Of a stretch of 64,000 nucleotides of DNA, positions 25,196-34,129 are shown piece after piece. Each line of letters starts with the position of its first letter. Position 1 is the stretch's first letter. Position numbers and translations under genes: made by a program. The DNA comes from Halorussus halobius (GTDB lineage: Archaea > Halobacteriota > Halobacteria > Halobacteriales > Haladaptataceae). The stretch lies in contig NZ_SBIU01000005.1 in the NCBI RefSeq assembly GCF_004765805.1, forward strand, positions 1-64,000. The letters are read 5' to 3'. The notes below the pieces were generated by a model, which did not search any database, was not told where the DNA came from, and worked only from the letters and a program-made list of their open reading frames with translations.

Positions 25196-25834
25196 ATGAC
25201 CGAGCACACGTCTCGCCGCCGCTTTCTGAAGGCGGCGGCAGCGACTGGCGCACTGGCGGGACTGAACGCGACCGTCCTCGCACAGGACGGCGGCGCGGGC
25301 GAGCAACTCGTCGTCCTCGACGGCCTGACGCCGGGCTGGCTCGCGTATCGGCTGCCCGGCGGAGCGGAGGCGACCGGGACGGACCAGAACCCGGCGCTCT
25401 CGCTACAGGAGGGGACGACCTACACCCTCGTCTGGGTGAACGGGGACGGACAGCCGCACAACTTCGCCATTCAGGACGAACAGGGCGAGAACCTCGAGGT
25501 CCTCCGACCACTCGGCATCGACCGGGACACGTACCAGCAGATAAACGGGACCGGGGCGAACGAGAGCGTCTCGCTCGACGTCTCCGAGGGCAACGTCACC
25601 GGCGTCTCGGCGGGCAACGAGTCCGGCGGTATGGCCGGTAACGGCACCACGGTCGGCGGGGACGGCGAGTTAGTCGCCCAGACCGAGATTATCAGCGAGG
25701 AGGGGGCCGTACAGGCAGTTCAGTTCACCGCGTCGGCCGAGATGGCCAGCTACATCTGTCTCGTCCACCCGAACACGATGGTCGGCGACGTGACGGTCGA
25801 GTCGGGCGGCGGTGCCGGGAACGACAGTTCGTAG
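25196..25834 (+). CDS. Tat-exported cupredoxin (halocyanin-like) protein
   Basis: 212 residues. Tat signal RRRFLKAAAATGALAGL at 7-23, with an AQ-D cleavage region near 30. Type 1 copper ligands are plausible: His in DGQPHNF and the Cys-His-Met loop in ICLVHPNTM. An internal Gly/Asn-rich insertion lies between. No lipobox Cys, so likely secreted rather than anchored. Probably electron transfer at the cell surface. Divergent from the HalOD1 unit. Confidence 0.85.
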   Translation: MTEHTSRRRFLKAAAATGALAGLNATVLAQDGGAGEQLVVLDGLTPGWLAYRLPGGAEATGTDQNPALSLQEGTTYTLVWVNGDGQPHNFAIQDEQGENLEVLRPLGIDRDTYQQINGTGANESVSLDVSEGNVTGVSAGNESGGMAGNGTTVGGDGELVAQTEIISEEGAVQAVQFTASAEMASYICLVHPNTMVGDVTVESGGGAGNDSS

Positions 25835-26995
25835 CTACTCGCCGGGCTCGTTTTTCGGGCTACTCGGGTGGTAGTCGGTGTCGTACTCGCCCGGGCGGTC
25901 GTCGGCGCGGTCGGGGTTGAGTCGCCCGCCCAGCAGCATGAAGTCGACCAGCGTCAGCGCCAGCATCGCCTCGACGACGGGGACGCCACGGGGCGGCAGG
26001 ACGGGGTCGTGGCGACCGATGACCCGCTCTTCGGTCTCCTCGCCGGTCTCCCAGTCGACGGTGGTCTGGGGCTTGGGAATCGAGGTGGGCGCGTGGAGCG
26101 TGACCTCGCCGTAGATGGGTTCGCCCGTCGTGATGCCGCCCTGTAGCCCGCCGTGGTCGTTCTCGACGGGTTTCGGGTCGCCGTCCTCGCCGAACTCCCA
26201 CTCGTCGTTGCGCTCGCTGCCGGCGTACTCGCGGGCGTCGCGGCCGAGTCCGAACTCGAACGCGGTCGAGGCGGGCACGCTCAGCATCGCCTGTCCGAGT
26301 CGGGCTTCCACCGAATCGAATCGCGGCGCGCCCAGCCCGCGCGGGACGCCCCGCGCCTCGAAGTAGATGGAGCCGCCGATGGAGTCGCCGTCGTCCTGAT
26401 ACTCGTCGATTCGTTCGCGCATCTTCTCGGCGGTCTCGGGGTGGGCACACCGCACCTCGTTGTCGTCGGCGCGGTCCCGGATCCGCTCGAAGGGGACCTC
26501 GGGCGCTTCGACGTCGCCGATCTGGTTGACGTGAGCCGCGAGTTCGACGCCCTCCTCGGCGAGCAGTTTCTTCGCGATGGCTCCGGCCGCGACCCAGTTG
26601 ACCGTCTCGCGCGCGGACGAGCGCCCGCCGCCGCCCCAGTTGCGCGTGCCGAACTTCGCCGAGTAGGTGAAGTCACCGTGGCTGGGCCGGGGCGCGGTGA
26701 CGAACGGTTCGTACTTGCCCGAGCGGGCGTCCTTGTTCTCGATGACCATCCCGATGGGCGTGCCGGTGGTGTAGCCGTCCTGCAGGCCGGACTTGATGGA
26801 GACGTGGTCGGGTTCGCCCCGACTCGTGGTTATCATCGACTGGCCGGGCTTGCGCCGGTCGAGTTCGCGCTGGACGTCGTCCTCGGAGAGTTCGAGCCCC
26901 GCCGGACAGCCCGAGACGGTGACCCCCATCGCCTCGCCGTGGCTCTCGCCGAACGTGGTGACCTGGAACAGGCGTCCGAAGCTGTTGCCGTTCAT
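25835..26995 (-). CDS. aroC: Chorismate synthase
   Basis: 386 residues from MNGNSFGRLFQVTTFGESHG. Converts 5-enolpyruvylshikimate-3-phosphate to chorismate using reduced FMN. Signatures: GESHGEAMGVTVSGCPAG, PRPSHGDFTYSAKFGTRNWGGGGRSSARETVNWVAAGAIAKKLL (FMN-binding) and RHDPVLPPRGVPVVEAMLALTL. Convergent with the cupredoxin gene with stop codons adjacent. The partner gene aroA lies upstream on the same strand but is separated by about 770 bases of repeats. Confidence 0.96.
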   Translation of the reverse strand: MNGNSFGRLFQVTTFGESHGEAMGVTVSGCPAGLELSEDDVQRELDRRKPGQSMITTSRGEPDHVSIKSGLQDGYTTGTPIGMVIENKDARSGKYEPFVTAPRPSHGDFTYSAKFGTRNWGGGGRSSARETVNWVAAGAIAKKLLAEEGVELAAHVNQIGDVEAPEVPFERIRDRADDNEVRCAHPETAEKMRERIDEYQDDGDSIGGSIYFEARGVPRGLGAPRFDSVEARLGQAMLSVPASTAFEFGLGRDAREYAGSERNDEWEFGEDGDPKPVENDHGGLQGGITTGEPIYGEVTLHAPTSIPKPQTTVDWETGEETEERVIGRHDPVLPPRGVPVVEAMLALTLVDFMLLGGRLNPDRADDRPGEYDTDYHPSSPKNEPGE

Positions 26996-27135
26996 TAGGC
27001 GTGTGTTCAGGGCGGCCCTATTTGAGCCTTTCAGAAGGTGCAAGTGGTCTAGGCGACTGGACGCCGGCTTCGGACGGGAACGGCGAATCGAACGGAAGCT
27101 GGTTCGGCACGCCAGTCCGTCTTTCCGATTCGGTG

Positions 27136-27191
27136 CGCGTTTGTCTGGTTTTCCGGTTGGGCGCGCGTTTGTCTGAGTTTCCGGTTCGGCG
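27136..27191. repeat. 28-bp tandem duplication
   Basis: Units 27136-27163 and 27164-27191 both begin CGCGTTTGTCTG and end CCGGTT-GGCG with three mismatches. They abut the left end of palindromic element B. Confidence 0.8.
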
Positions 27192-27524
27192 CGCGCTGGC
27201 GCGACCCTCGTGGTCGCGCCAACTCGTGCGAGGGACGAGCGAAGCGAGGAGGCTGGGGAGGCGTGAGGTTGCGGCGCGGTGGCGGTTGCGGTGCTGTGCG
27301 GTCGCGGCGCGGTCACTCATTTGTCGAGGCAGAAGCTAGCTCGAATACGCTCGAATCAGACGAGGATGCCGTCAGAAAGCTAGCTTCTGCCGAGGCCTAT
27401 GAGTACCCGCACCGCACCCGCACCGCAACGGCAGGCCTCACGCCTCCCCAGCCTCGGGGCGCACGAGAGCGCCCCTCCCTCGCGCGCTTGGGCGCGGCCA
27501 CTCCGGGCCGCGCCAGCACGCGCC
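27188..27524. repeat. Palindromic intergenic element, copy B
   Basis: Inverted halves: outer GCGCGCTGGCGCG / CGCGCCAGCACGCG, middle GAGGCTGGGGAGGCGTGAGG / CCTCACGCCTCCCCAGCCTC (20 bp exact), and inner GGCAGAAGCTAGCT (27328-27341) / AGCTAGCTTCTGCC (27378-27391). The spacer between the AGCTAGCT cores is 36 bases. Same design as copies A and C. Confidence 0.75.
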
Positions 27525-27680
27525 GAAACTGCAGACCGAACGCCGAAACCGCAGACCGAACGCCGAAACCGCAGACCGAACGCCGAAACCGCAGACCGAA
27601 CGCCGAAACCGCAGACCGAACGCCGAAACCGCAGACCGAACGCCGAAACCGCAGACCGAACGCCGAAACCGCAGACCAAT
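27521..27680. repeat. 20-bp minisatellite, eight copies
   Basis: Eight units of CGCCGAAACCGCAGACCGAA in perfect register at 27521-27680. The first has one substitution and the last two near its end; the six in between are identical. Not a CRISPR (no spacers). The unit length is not a multiple of three, so it is not a coding repeat. Recent expansion is implied by the identity. Confidence 0.95.
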
Positions 27681-27765
27681 CCCGAAACCACGTCTCACAG
27701 ATCAATCCCGAAAGCGCTCGTCCGAATCCACGCCCTCCACAAAGCACGAACACCAGAACTTCACC

Positions 27766-29067
27766 TCACCGGTCCACGGTCGCGCCGAGGTCGTAGAGTA
27801 CGTCGAAGAAGGTCGGAAACGACACGTCGACGTGTTCGCCGCCCGAGATTACGGTCGGCCCCGAACACGCCAGCGCCGCGACCGACAGCGCCATCACGAT
27901 GCGGTGGTCGCCCCGACCGTCGACCGCGCCGCCCGTCAGGGTCGATTCTTCACCGACCACGGTGAGGGTGTCGGCGCTCTCGGTCGTCTCCGCGCCGAGG
28001 TTGCGAAGCTCCTCGGCCATCGCGGTCACGCGGTCGGTCTCCTTGTACCGGACGTGTTCGCAGTTGACGATGCGGGTCTCGCCGTCCGCCACGGCACCGA
28101 GCGCCGCGACGGTCGGCAGCAGGTCGGGCGTGTCGCCCACGTCGACCTCGACGCCCGAGAGGGCTGAGCGCCGGACCGTCAGCACGCCGTCGTCGCGGTT
28201 CCAGTCCACGTCCGCACCCATCCGGTCGAGGACGCCGACGATTTTGCTGTCGCCCTGCGCGCTCGGGTACGCACCGCGCACCCGGACCGCCTCGGACCCC
28301 TCGGCCGCAATCGCGCCCGCCGCGAGCAGGTACGAGATGGACGAGAAGTCGCCCGGGACGTGGTACTCGCCGTCCGTCGGTTCGTAGAACTGGCCGCCTT
28401 CGACGCGGTACACCCCGCCGCCGTCTTCACGACGCTTCCCGGCCTCGACGCCGAACTCGTCGAGCAGTTCGAGGGTGATGTCGACGTACGGCGCGGACTT
28501 GAGTTCGGTTTCGAGCGCCACGTCGATTCCCTCGTCGGTGACCGCGCCCGCCATCAGCAGGGCGGTGACGAACTGCGAGGAGACGTCGCCGGGCATCGAG
28601 ACGCGCCCGCCCGAGGTGGGCCCCTCGATTACGAGGGGAGCCTGTCCGTTCTTGCGCGTGCTTTCGGCCCGCCCGCCGAGGTCCTCGATGGCCGAGAGCA
28701 GCGGGCCGTGCGGGCGCGAGCGAAGCGAACTGTCGCCCGTCAGGACCGTCCCGCCGTCGGCGAGCGCGGCGGTCGCGGTCGCCAGTCGCATCGTCGTCCC
28801 GCTGTTCGCGCAGTCGATAACGTCGCCGGGGACCTCCGGCCGGCCGTCGAAGCCGTCGACGTCGAGGCGGTCCGATTCGCGGGTTACCTCCCCGCCGAAG
28901 GCTTCGACCGCTCGCATCGTGGCCTTCGTGTCGGCGCTCACGAGCGGGTCGTACACCAGCGCGCCGCCCGAGAAGCCGGCGGCGAGGATGGCCCGGTGGG
29001 TGTAGCTCTTCGAGGACGGGGCGCGTGCGGTCCCCGAGAGCGTCGATGGCGATATCTCTACGTCCAT
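27766..29067 (-). CDS. aroA: 3-phosphoshikimate 1-carboxyvinyltransferase (EPSP synthase)
   Basis: 433 residues. Joins shikimate-3-phosphate and PEP, the step before AroC. Landmarks: [18 protein letters not shown] near 18-35, NSGTTMRL (about 88-95), [36 protein letters not shown], and [25 protein letters not shown] near the C terminus. Same strand as aroC, but the two are split by element B and a minisatellite, so any ancestral operon has been interrupted. Confidence 0.96.
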   Translation of the reverse strand: MDVEISPSTLSGTARAPSSKSYTHRAILAAGFSGGALVYDPLVSADTKATMRAVEAFGGEVTRESDRLDVDGFDGRPEVPGDVIDCANSGTTMRLATATAALADGGTVLTGDSSLRSRPHGPLLSAIEDLGGRAESTRKNGQAPLVIEGPTSGGRVSMPGDVSSQFVTALLMAGAVTDEGIDVALETELKSAPYVDITLELLDEFGVEAGKRREDGGGVYRVEGGQFYEPTDGEYHVPGDFSSISYLLAAGAIAAEGSEAVRVRGAYPSAQGDSKIVGVLDRMGADVDWNRDDGVLTVRRSALSGVEVDVGDTPDLLPTVAALGAVADGETRIVNCEHVRYKETDRVTAMAEELRNLGAETTESADTLTVVGEESTLTGGAVDGRGDHRIVMALSVAALACSGPTVISGGEHVDVSFPTFFDVLYDLGATVDR

Positions 29068-29203
29068 GGGTCGGGCGAGGGCGTGGGGGCGTATCAGGCT
29101 ACCGGAGCGGGCGAATCTCGTCGAGGGGGTGTTCGGCTACGGAGCGAGAACTCGGTCGCGGTACGCCAAACAGTACCGGCGGGGGTAGCTTCATTTTCCA
29201 CGT

Positions 29204-29275
29204 CGGCGCGCGCTGGCGTCTTGCCGAACGACGTGCGGCACGGCTCGTGGGAGCTTGCCTCCGACGGTGGCGAGC
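29204..29275. repeat. Solo end of the palindromic element family
   Basis: Bases 29204-29223 are an exact inverted match to 2637-2656, the right end of element A. The similarity continues degenerately (GTGGGAGCTTGCCTCC versus GTGGGAGCGTGTCTCC). Only one end is present, with no AGCTAGCT core. Confidence 0.6.
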
Positions 29276-29296
29276 GCGCCGAGGGCTTTAGAGGAC

Positions 29297-29437
29297 CTAG
29301 TTGCGGCTCTCGTGTCTGAGAGCAGGCCGAGCGACGACGACACTGTACAGCAGCACGAGGAGGCTGAGTCCGACGACCCCGAACCGAATCGCGGTCGACG
29401 GGCGCGTGGAGCCGGAGTCGTTTCGTCCTGTCGACAT
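29297..29437 (-). CDS. Small single-span membrane protein (46 aa)
   Basis: 46 residues: polar N terminus MSTGRNDSGSTRPSTA, one hydrophobic helix (about 20-36), and a basic tail RPALRHESRN. Composition is typical of short haloarchaeal membrane proteins. The topology would place the tail inside. Lies between the thioesterase and aroA on the same strand. Function unknown. Confidence 0.55.
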   Translation of the reverse strand: MSTGRNDSGSTRPSTAIRFGVVGLSLLVLLYSVVVARPALRHESRN

Positions 29438-29516
29438 ATCCGGCGGGGCGCGGCCCCGGCCCGAATAGCTTCGGTTCGCGTCGAGTCGGCGACGACGCCA
29501 GTCGGGCCCGCGCCCG

Positions 29517-29918
29517 TCACTCGCCGGGGAGATACACCCGGCCCCGGAAGGAGGCCACCGGGTCGTCGGCCTCGTCGGTCACCGCCACGCGATACGAGGC
29601 GGTCCGGCCGCGCTCGTGGACGCGCTCGGCCTCGGCGGTCAGGGTGTCGCCCACCTCGACCGCCTCGAAGTACGAGATGTTGGTCTCCAACGCGAGCGCG
29701 GCGTCGCCCTCGGCGTTCGAGGCGGCAGCGAACGCCGCGTCGGCCAGCGAGTAGAGCGCGCCGCCGTGGGGCGTCCCGTGGAAGTTCAGCAGGTCCTCGG
29801 TGACGGTCAGCTCGGTCCGAGCGCGGCCCGGCCCGAGGTCGACGAGTTCGATGCCGAGCTTGGCGGCGAAGGGGTCGGCGGCGATGCGTTCGCGGCGGTC
29901 GTCGGGAATCTCGGTCAT
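29517..29918 (-). CDS. PaaI family hotdog thioesterase
   Basis: A 133-residue acyl-CoA thioesterase of the hotdog fold. The conserved segment LLNFHGTPHGGALYSLADAAFAAASN carries the HGG motif and catalytic Asp; TNISYFEAVEVGDTLTAEAE is the second half. Hydrolyses acyl- or aryl-CoA esters; precise substrate unknown. Single gene. Confidence 0.92.
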   Translation of the reverse strand: MTEIPDDRRERIAADPFAAKLGIELVDLGPGRARTELTVTEDLLNFHGTPHGGALYSLADAAFAAASNAEGDAALALETNISYFEAVEVGDTLTAEAERVHERGRTASYRVAVTDEADDPVASFRGRVYLPGE

Positions 29919-30057
29919 AGGGACCGATTAGCGCGACGGCTATTTATAGCCGGCCGGGTCGGTACTCCCCCGACCGCCCCGGAGCGGAGCGACCGCGTCG
30001 TCGAGCGCAGTCGCGTCGCCTCGACCACGCCTTCGCACTCGCCCGTCCGCGGGCCGA

Positions 30058-30294
30058 CTACGCCTGCTTTCGAGCGTACAGGAACACCGCGACCGCGACG
30101 ACGAACCAGAGCAACGCCCCGACCCGGACGGCGAACGACGCGCGCGCGCCCCACGTCGGCAGCGAGACGCCCGAGAACAGCGCCAGCAGGGCGACTACCG
30201 GGCCGCCGCCGGCGACCGTGAGCACGAAGGTCGTCTGCATCACCCACGCGTAGTCGACGCCCTCCGGGTCGTAGGTCTCGACTGGTTCGGGCAC
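30058..30294 (-). CDS. Small membrane protein (DUF5822-like)
   Basis: 78 residues starting with GTG (MPEPVETYDPEGVDYAWVMQ). Two hydrophobic helices (about 17-38 and 50-72) with a basic C-terminal YARKQA. It matches my recollection of the haloarchaeal DUF5822 family. The GTG is chosen because family proteins begin MPEPVET-like; the longer frame upstream is arginine/proline-rich noise. Confidence 0.75.
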   Translation of the reverse strand: MPEPVETYDPEGVDYAWVMQTTFVLTVAGGGPVVALLALFSGVSLPTWGARASFAVRVGALLWFVVAVAVFLYARKQA

Positions 30295-30469
30295 GCTTCG
30301 AGGTCGTGGGCCTCGGAGCTTAAACGTTGCAGTCTCGGCCGTGCGTCGGTGGGACACGGGAAAGAGTGGACTTCGCCGGGTCGAGGACGGCTGCGGGGTC
30401 CCCGGGAACGGGGCAACCGGGAAGACGCGGGGCGGTTCGGCGCTCGAAACGGACGCCCGCGACGTGAGC

Positions 30470-31249
30470 CTACGCACCCACTTCGTCCAGGAACTCCCGG
30501 AGCGCGGCGTTGAACGCCTCGGGCTCCTCCAGCATGGCGAGGTGAGCGGCGTCGGGAATCTCCCGGTATCGGCCGTCCGGAATCCCGTCGGCCAGCCGCT
30601 CGTGGTAGTCCGGGGGCGTCAGCTTGTCGTGCTCGCCGACCACCGCCAGAGTCGGCACCGATATCTCGTCGAGCCGGTCGCGCACGTCGAACCTGTGGGA
30701 GGTCTCGAAGTCCCGGCGGGTGACCGCCTGTCCCACCTCGCGCATCGTCTCGGTCGAGAGCCGGCGATAGCGGGCGTCGGCGTCGTGGAACAGCCGGTCC
30801 GGCCCGTGGAGGAACTCGACCGCGCGGTCGAACTCCTCGGCCAGCCAGCGCCGGAGGTCGGCCAGCACCGGGAGCTTCGGGCCGGTTCCGGCGAGCACGA
30901 GCGCGTCGAGTGCGTGGTCGCGTTCGAGCGCGAGCTGGAGCGCGACCGCGCCCCCGAGCGAGTTGCCGACGACTACGCCGGCGTCGGTCTCGGCGGCGAC
31001 CGCGAGCACGTCGTCGGCGTACGCCGAGAGGGTCTCCCAGCCGGCGGTGGCGTCGACGTCCTCGGAGTCGCCGTGCCCGCTCAGGTCGAGCGCGACGACC
31101 GGCCGCTCGCGCGCGAATCGCCCCAGTTGCGCCTTCCACACCTCGTGGGTGCCGCCCGAGCCGTGGACGAACAGTACCGGCGTCCCCTCGCCCCCGCGGT
31201 CGGCGACGCGGTAGGTCGTCGTCCGACCGTGGTGTGTGACCTCGTTCAT
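30470..31249 (-). CDS. Alpha/beta-hydrolase fold protein
   Basis: 259 residues from MNEVTHHGR. Oxyanion HGSGGTHEVW, nucleophile elbow GNSLGG (Ser of the triad), acid region VVGEHDKLTPP and the late His in PDAAHLAMLEEPEAF complete the triad of an esterase/lactonase-type hydrolase. Cap domain about 125-190. Substrate unknown. The start is the second Met of the frame, where the beta strand of the fold begins. Confidence 0.92.
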   Translation of the reverse strand: MNEVTHHGRTTTYRVADRGGEGTPVLFVHGSGGTHEVWKAQLGRFARERPVVALDLSGHGDSEDVDATAGWETLSAYADDVLAVAAETDAGVVVGNSLGGAVALQLALERDHALDALVLAGTGPKLPVLADLRRWLAEEFDRAVEFLHGPDRLFHDADARYRRLSTETMREVGQAVTRRDFETSHRFDVRDRLDEISVPTLAVVGEHDKLTPPDYHERLADGIPDGRYREIPDAAHLAMLEEPEAFNAALREFLDEVGA

Positions 31250-31363
31250 GGGGACCGATTCGTCGGGCCGGACCAAAAAGCTCCCGTCGCGACGCGGGGG
31301 CGAACTGCAATTCGACCGATTCAGTTGCTTCCCGTCGTAGTACGGCGGTTATGTCGCAGAAAG

Positions 31364-31373
31364 ACTTAAGTAT
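31364..31373 (+). promoter_or_regulatory. TATA-like element of the small protein-CDC48 operon
   Basis: CTTAAGTATA ends 28 bases before the ATG at 31402, giving a leaderless or near-leaderless transcript. Because it lies inside the longer possible frame from 31351, it supports the downstream start. Confidence 0.55.
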
Positions 31374-31401
31374 AGAAAGGACTAACTCGAAGTTAGGAAG
31401 A

Positions 31402-31647
31402 ATGACTCTCAAGCACATCGAAGAACGCGACGACGTGTTCGCACGCCGGTACGAGTACGACGACGGCGAGATTCTGGCCGCCGACCTCGGGGTCGGGAGC
31501 GAGGCGTCCGTGGACGTCCTCGGCGAGGAGGCCATCGTCGTGGTCGAGGACGGCGACGAGACCCGCCAACTCGAGCTCCAACTCCCCGAGGGTGAGGCGG
31601 AAGCGTTTATCACCAACGGGGTCCTCAGTATCGAGGTGGGACAATGA
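31402..31647 (+). CDS. Hsp20-like small protein coupled to CDC48 (DUF7127-like)
   Basis: 81 residues from [22 protein letters not shown]. Predicted all-beta: [49 protein letters not shown]; the last part resembles the alpha-crystallin pattern (LPxxVD...NGVLxI). Its stop overlaps the CDC48 start by four bases (ATGA), so translation is coupled. It matches what I recall as DUF7127. A CDC48 cofactor or substrate adaptor is a reasonable inference. Confidence 0.82.
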   Translation: MTLKHIEERDDVFARRYEYDDGEILAADLGVGSEASVDVLGEEAIVVVEDGDETRQLELQLPEGEAEAFITNGVLSIEVGQ

Positions 31648-33908
31648 AGCTCACCGTCAAGCCGTTGAAGCAGAAGGACGCCGGTCGCGGACTGGCCGCC
31701 ATCGATCGCCAGTCCATGCACGAACTCGGCGTCGAGAACGGTGACTACGTGGTCATCGAGGGGAACAATCAGGGCCGAGCGGTCGCCCGCGTGTGGCCCG
31801 GCTACCCCGAGGACGAGGGACGCGGGGTCGTCCGAATCGACGGCCAGCTCCGCCAGGAGGCGGGCGTCGGCATCGACGACAGGGTCACCATCGAGCCCGC
31901 CGACGTCAAGCCCGCCAGCTCGGTCACCATCGCGCTCCCGCAGAACCTCCAGATTCGGGGCGACATCACGCCCCACGTCCGGGACAAGCTCAGCGGACAG
32001 GCCATCACGAAGGGGCAAAACGTGCCCTTCGGCTTCGGCCTGATGGGGATGCGCTCGGGCCAGTCCATCCCGCTCAAAGTCGCCAGCACCGACCCGGAGG
32101 GGACGGTCGTGGTGACCGACTCCACCGAGATAAACGTCAGCGAGCGCGCCGCCGAGGAGATCGCACAGGGCGGCGCGAGCGGGGGCGAGGCCACGCCCAA
32201 CGTCACCTACGAGGACATCGGCGGGCTGGAGGGCGAACTCGAACAGGTCCGGGAGATGATAGAGCTCCCGATGCGCCACCCCGAACTGTTCAACCGGCTG
32301 GGCATCGAGCCGCCCAAGGGCGTGTTGCTCCACGGCCCGCCGGGCACGGGTAAGACCCTGATGGCCAAGGCCGTCGCCAACGAGATCGACGCCCACTTCC
32401 AGACCATCTCGGGCCCCGAGATCATGTCGAAGTACTACGGGGAGTCCGAGGAGAAGCTCCGGGAGGTCTTCGACGAGGCCACCGAGAACGCCCCGGCCAT
32501 CGTGTTCATCGACGAACTCGACTCCATCGCGCCCAAGCGCGAGGAGGCCGGCGGCGACGTCGAGCGCCGCGTCGTGGCGCAACTGCTCAGCCTGATGGAC
32601 GGGCTCGAATCCCGGGGCGAGGTGACGGTCATCGCCGCGACCAACCGCGTCGACGCCATCGACCCCGCGCTCCGCCGGCCCGGCCGGTTCGACCGCGAGA
32701 TCGACATCGGCGTCCCCGACCGCGACGGCCGCCTCGAAATCATGCAGGTCCACACGCGGGGCATGCCGATGGCCGACGGCATCGACCTCGAAGAGTACGC
32801 CGACAGCACCCACGGGTTCGTGGGTGCCGACCTCGAATCGCTGGCCAAGGAGTCGGCGATGAACGCCCTGCGGCGCATCCGGCCCCAGATAGACCTCGAA
32901 TCCGACGAGATTCCGGCCGACGTGCTCGACTCCTTGCAGGTCACCGAGCGCGACTTCAAGGAGGCGCTCAAGGGCATCGAGCCCTCCGCGCTCCGCGAGG
33001 TGTTCGTCGAGGTCCCCGACGTGACGTGGGACCGGGTCGGCGGGCTCGAGGATACCAAAGAGCGGCTGCGCGAGACCATCCAGTGGCCGCTCGACTACCC
33101 CGAGGTGTTCGACGCGCTCGACATGCAGGCCGCCAAGGGCGTGTTGCTGTACGGCCCGCCCGGCACGGGCAAGACCCTGATGGCCAAGGCCGTCGCCAAC
33201 GAGAGCGACAGCAACTTCATCTCGATCAAGGGTCCCGAGCTCCTCAGCAAGTGGGTCGGCGAGTCCGAGAAGGGCGTCCGCGAGGTGTTCAGCAAGGCCC
33301 GGGAGAACGCCCCGACCGTGGTGTTCTTCGACGAGATAGACTCCATCGCGGGCGAGCGCGGTCGCGGCTCCGGCGGCGGGTCGGAGGTCGGCGAGCGCGT
33401 GGTCTCCCAGCTGCTGACGGAACTCGACGGGCTCGAAGAGCTCGAAGACGTCGTGGTCGTGGCCACCTCGAACCGGCCCGACCTCATCGACAGCGCACTC
33501 CTGCGGCCCGGCCGGCTGGACCGTCACGTCCACGTGCCCGTGCCCGACGAGGACGCGCGCAAGGCCATCTTCGAGGTCCACACCCGCGACAAGCCTCTGG
33601 CCGACGACGTGGACCTCGACTGGCTCGCCGGCGAGACGGAGGGCTACGTCGGTGCCGACGTCGAGGCGGTCGCCCGCGAGGCGTCGATGGCCGCCAGCCG
33701 GGAGTTCATCACCAGCGTCGACCCCGAGGACATCGGCGAGAGCGTCGGCAACGTCCGCATCAGCAGGGAGCACTTCGAGCAGGCGCTCGACGAGGTCGTC
33801 CCGAGCGTCGACCAGGAGACCATCGAGCACTACGAGGAGATCGAAGAGCAGTTCGACACGACCGACCCCGAGTCGGAGGGCGAGCAGCTGGGCCGGACGT
33901 TCCAGTAG
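31644..33908 (+). CDS. cdc48: AAA ATPase CDC48 (p97/VAT)
   Basis: 754 residues. Hexameric unfoldase that feeds proteins to the proteasome. N domain 1-185 (double-psi barrel: [20 protein letters not shown]...). D1 has Walker A GPPGTGKT near 230-237 and Walker [15 protein letters not shown]2 has Walker A GPPGTGKT near 503-510 and Walker [14 protein letters not shown]. Arginine fingers in RRPGRFDRE and [10 protein letters not shown]-terminal acidic tail. Second gene of a coupled pair with the Hsp20-like protein. Confidence 0.97.
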   Translation: MKLTVKPLKQKDAGRGLAAIDRQSMHELGVENGDYVVIEGNNQGRAVARVWPGYPEDEGRGVVRIDGQLRQEAGVGIDDRVTIEPADVKPASSVTIALPQNLQIRGDITPHVRDKLSGQAITKGQNVPFGFGLMGMRSGQSIPLKVASTDPEGTVVVTDSTEINVSERAAEEIAQGGASGGEATPNVTYEDIGGLEGELEQVREMIELPMRHPELFNRLGIEPPKGVLLHGPPGTGKTLMAKAVANEIDAHFQTISGPEIMSKYYGESEEKLREVFDEATENAPAIVFIDELDSIAPKREEAGGDVERRVVAQLLSLMDGLESRGEVTVIAATNRVDAIDPALRRPGRFDREIDIGVPDRDGRLEIMQVHTRGMPMADGIDLEEYADSTHGFVGADLESLAKESAMNALRRIRPQIDLESDEIPADVLDSLQVTERDFKEALKGIEPSALREVFVEVPDVTWDRVGGLEDTKERLRETIQWPLDYPEVFDALDMQAAKGVLLYGPPGTGKTLMAKAVANESDSNFISIKGPELLSKWVGESEKGVREVFSKARENAPTVVFFDEIDSIAGERGRGSGGGSEVGERVVSQLLTELDGLEELEDVVVVATSNRPDLIDSALLRPGRLDRHVHVPVPDEDARKAIFEVHTRDKPLADDVDLDWLAGETEGYVGADVEAVAREASMAASREFITSVDPEDIGESVGNVRISREHFEQALDEVVPSVDQETIEHYEEIEEQFDTTDPESEGEQLGRTFQ

Positions 33909-34011
33909 AACCGTTTGCTGCGGGCGGCCCACGAACGCACCACCCTCACAGAGCGGTCGTGAAACACACGGGGCTCCGCCCGCCGGTCGCTTCGCTCCGG
34001 ACGTCGCTTGG

Positions 34012-34056
34012 CCCGCTCGCTCGCCGCTGCGCGCTGCGTAGCGGCGAGCGAGCGGG
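34012..34056. terminator. 17-bp perfect inverted repeat between convergent genes
   Basis: Left arm 34012-34028, loop 34029-34039, right arm 34040-34056; all 17 pairs are exact and GC-rich, beginning CCCGCTCGCTCG. It lies between the convergent cdc48 and GINS51 genes, the place for a two-way transcription block, although archaeal terminators normally need only a T-run, which is missing here. Confidence 0.55.
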
Positions 34057-34129
34057 AATCGCGGTGTACTCCGATTGAACGTCCCACCGAGCGCTACCGC
34101 TCGATTTTTCCGAACCCGACCCCCAGTCG

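Larger units (their letters stand above)
26996..27765. other. Repeat-filled gap between aroA and aroC
   Basis: No supported gene. From left to right: aroC upstream DNA, a 28-bp tandem duplication (27136-27191), palindromic element B (27188-27524), a 20-bp minisatellite (27521-27680) and about 85 unassigned bases before the aroA stop. Confidence 0.7.

Noticed and set aside
27521..27680. Possible CRISPR array
   Set aside because: Units are contiguous with no spacers; a minisatellite.
30240..33932. A 1230-codon frame antisense to cdc48
   Set aside because: Shadow of the GC-biased third positions of cdc48; composition rich in Val/Asp/Gly/His repeats with no domain.
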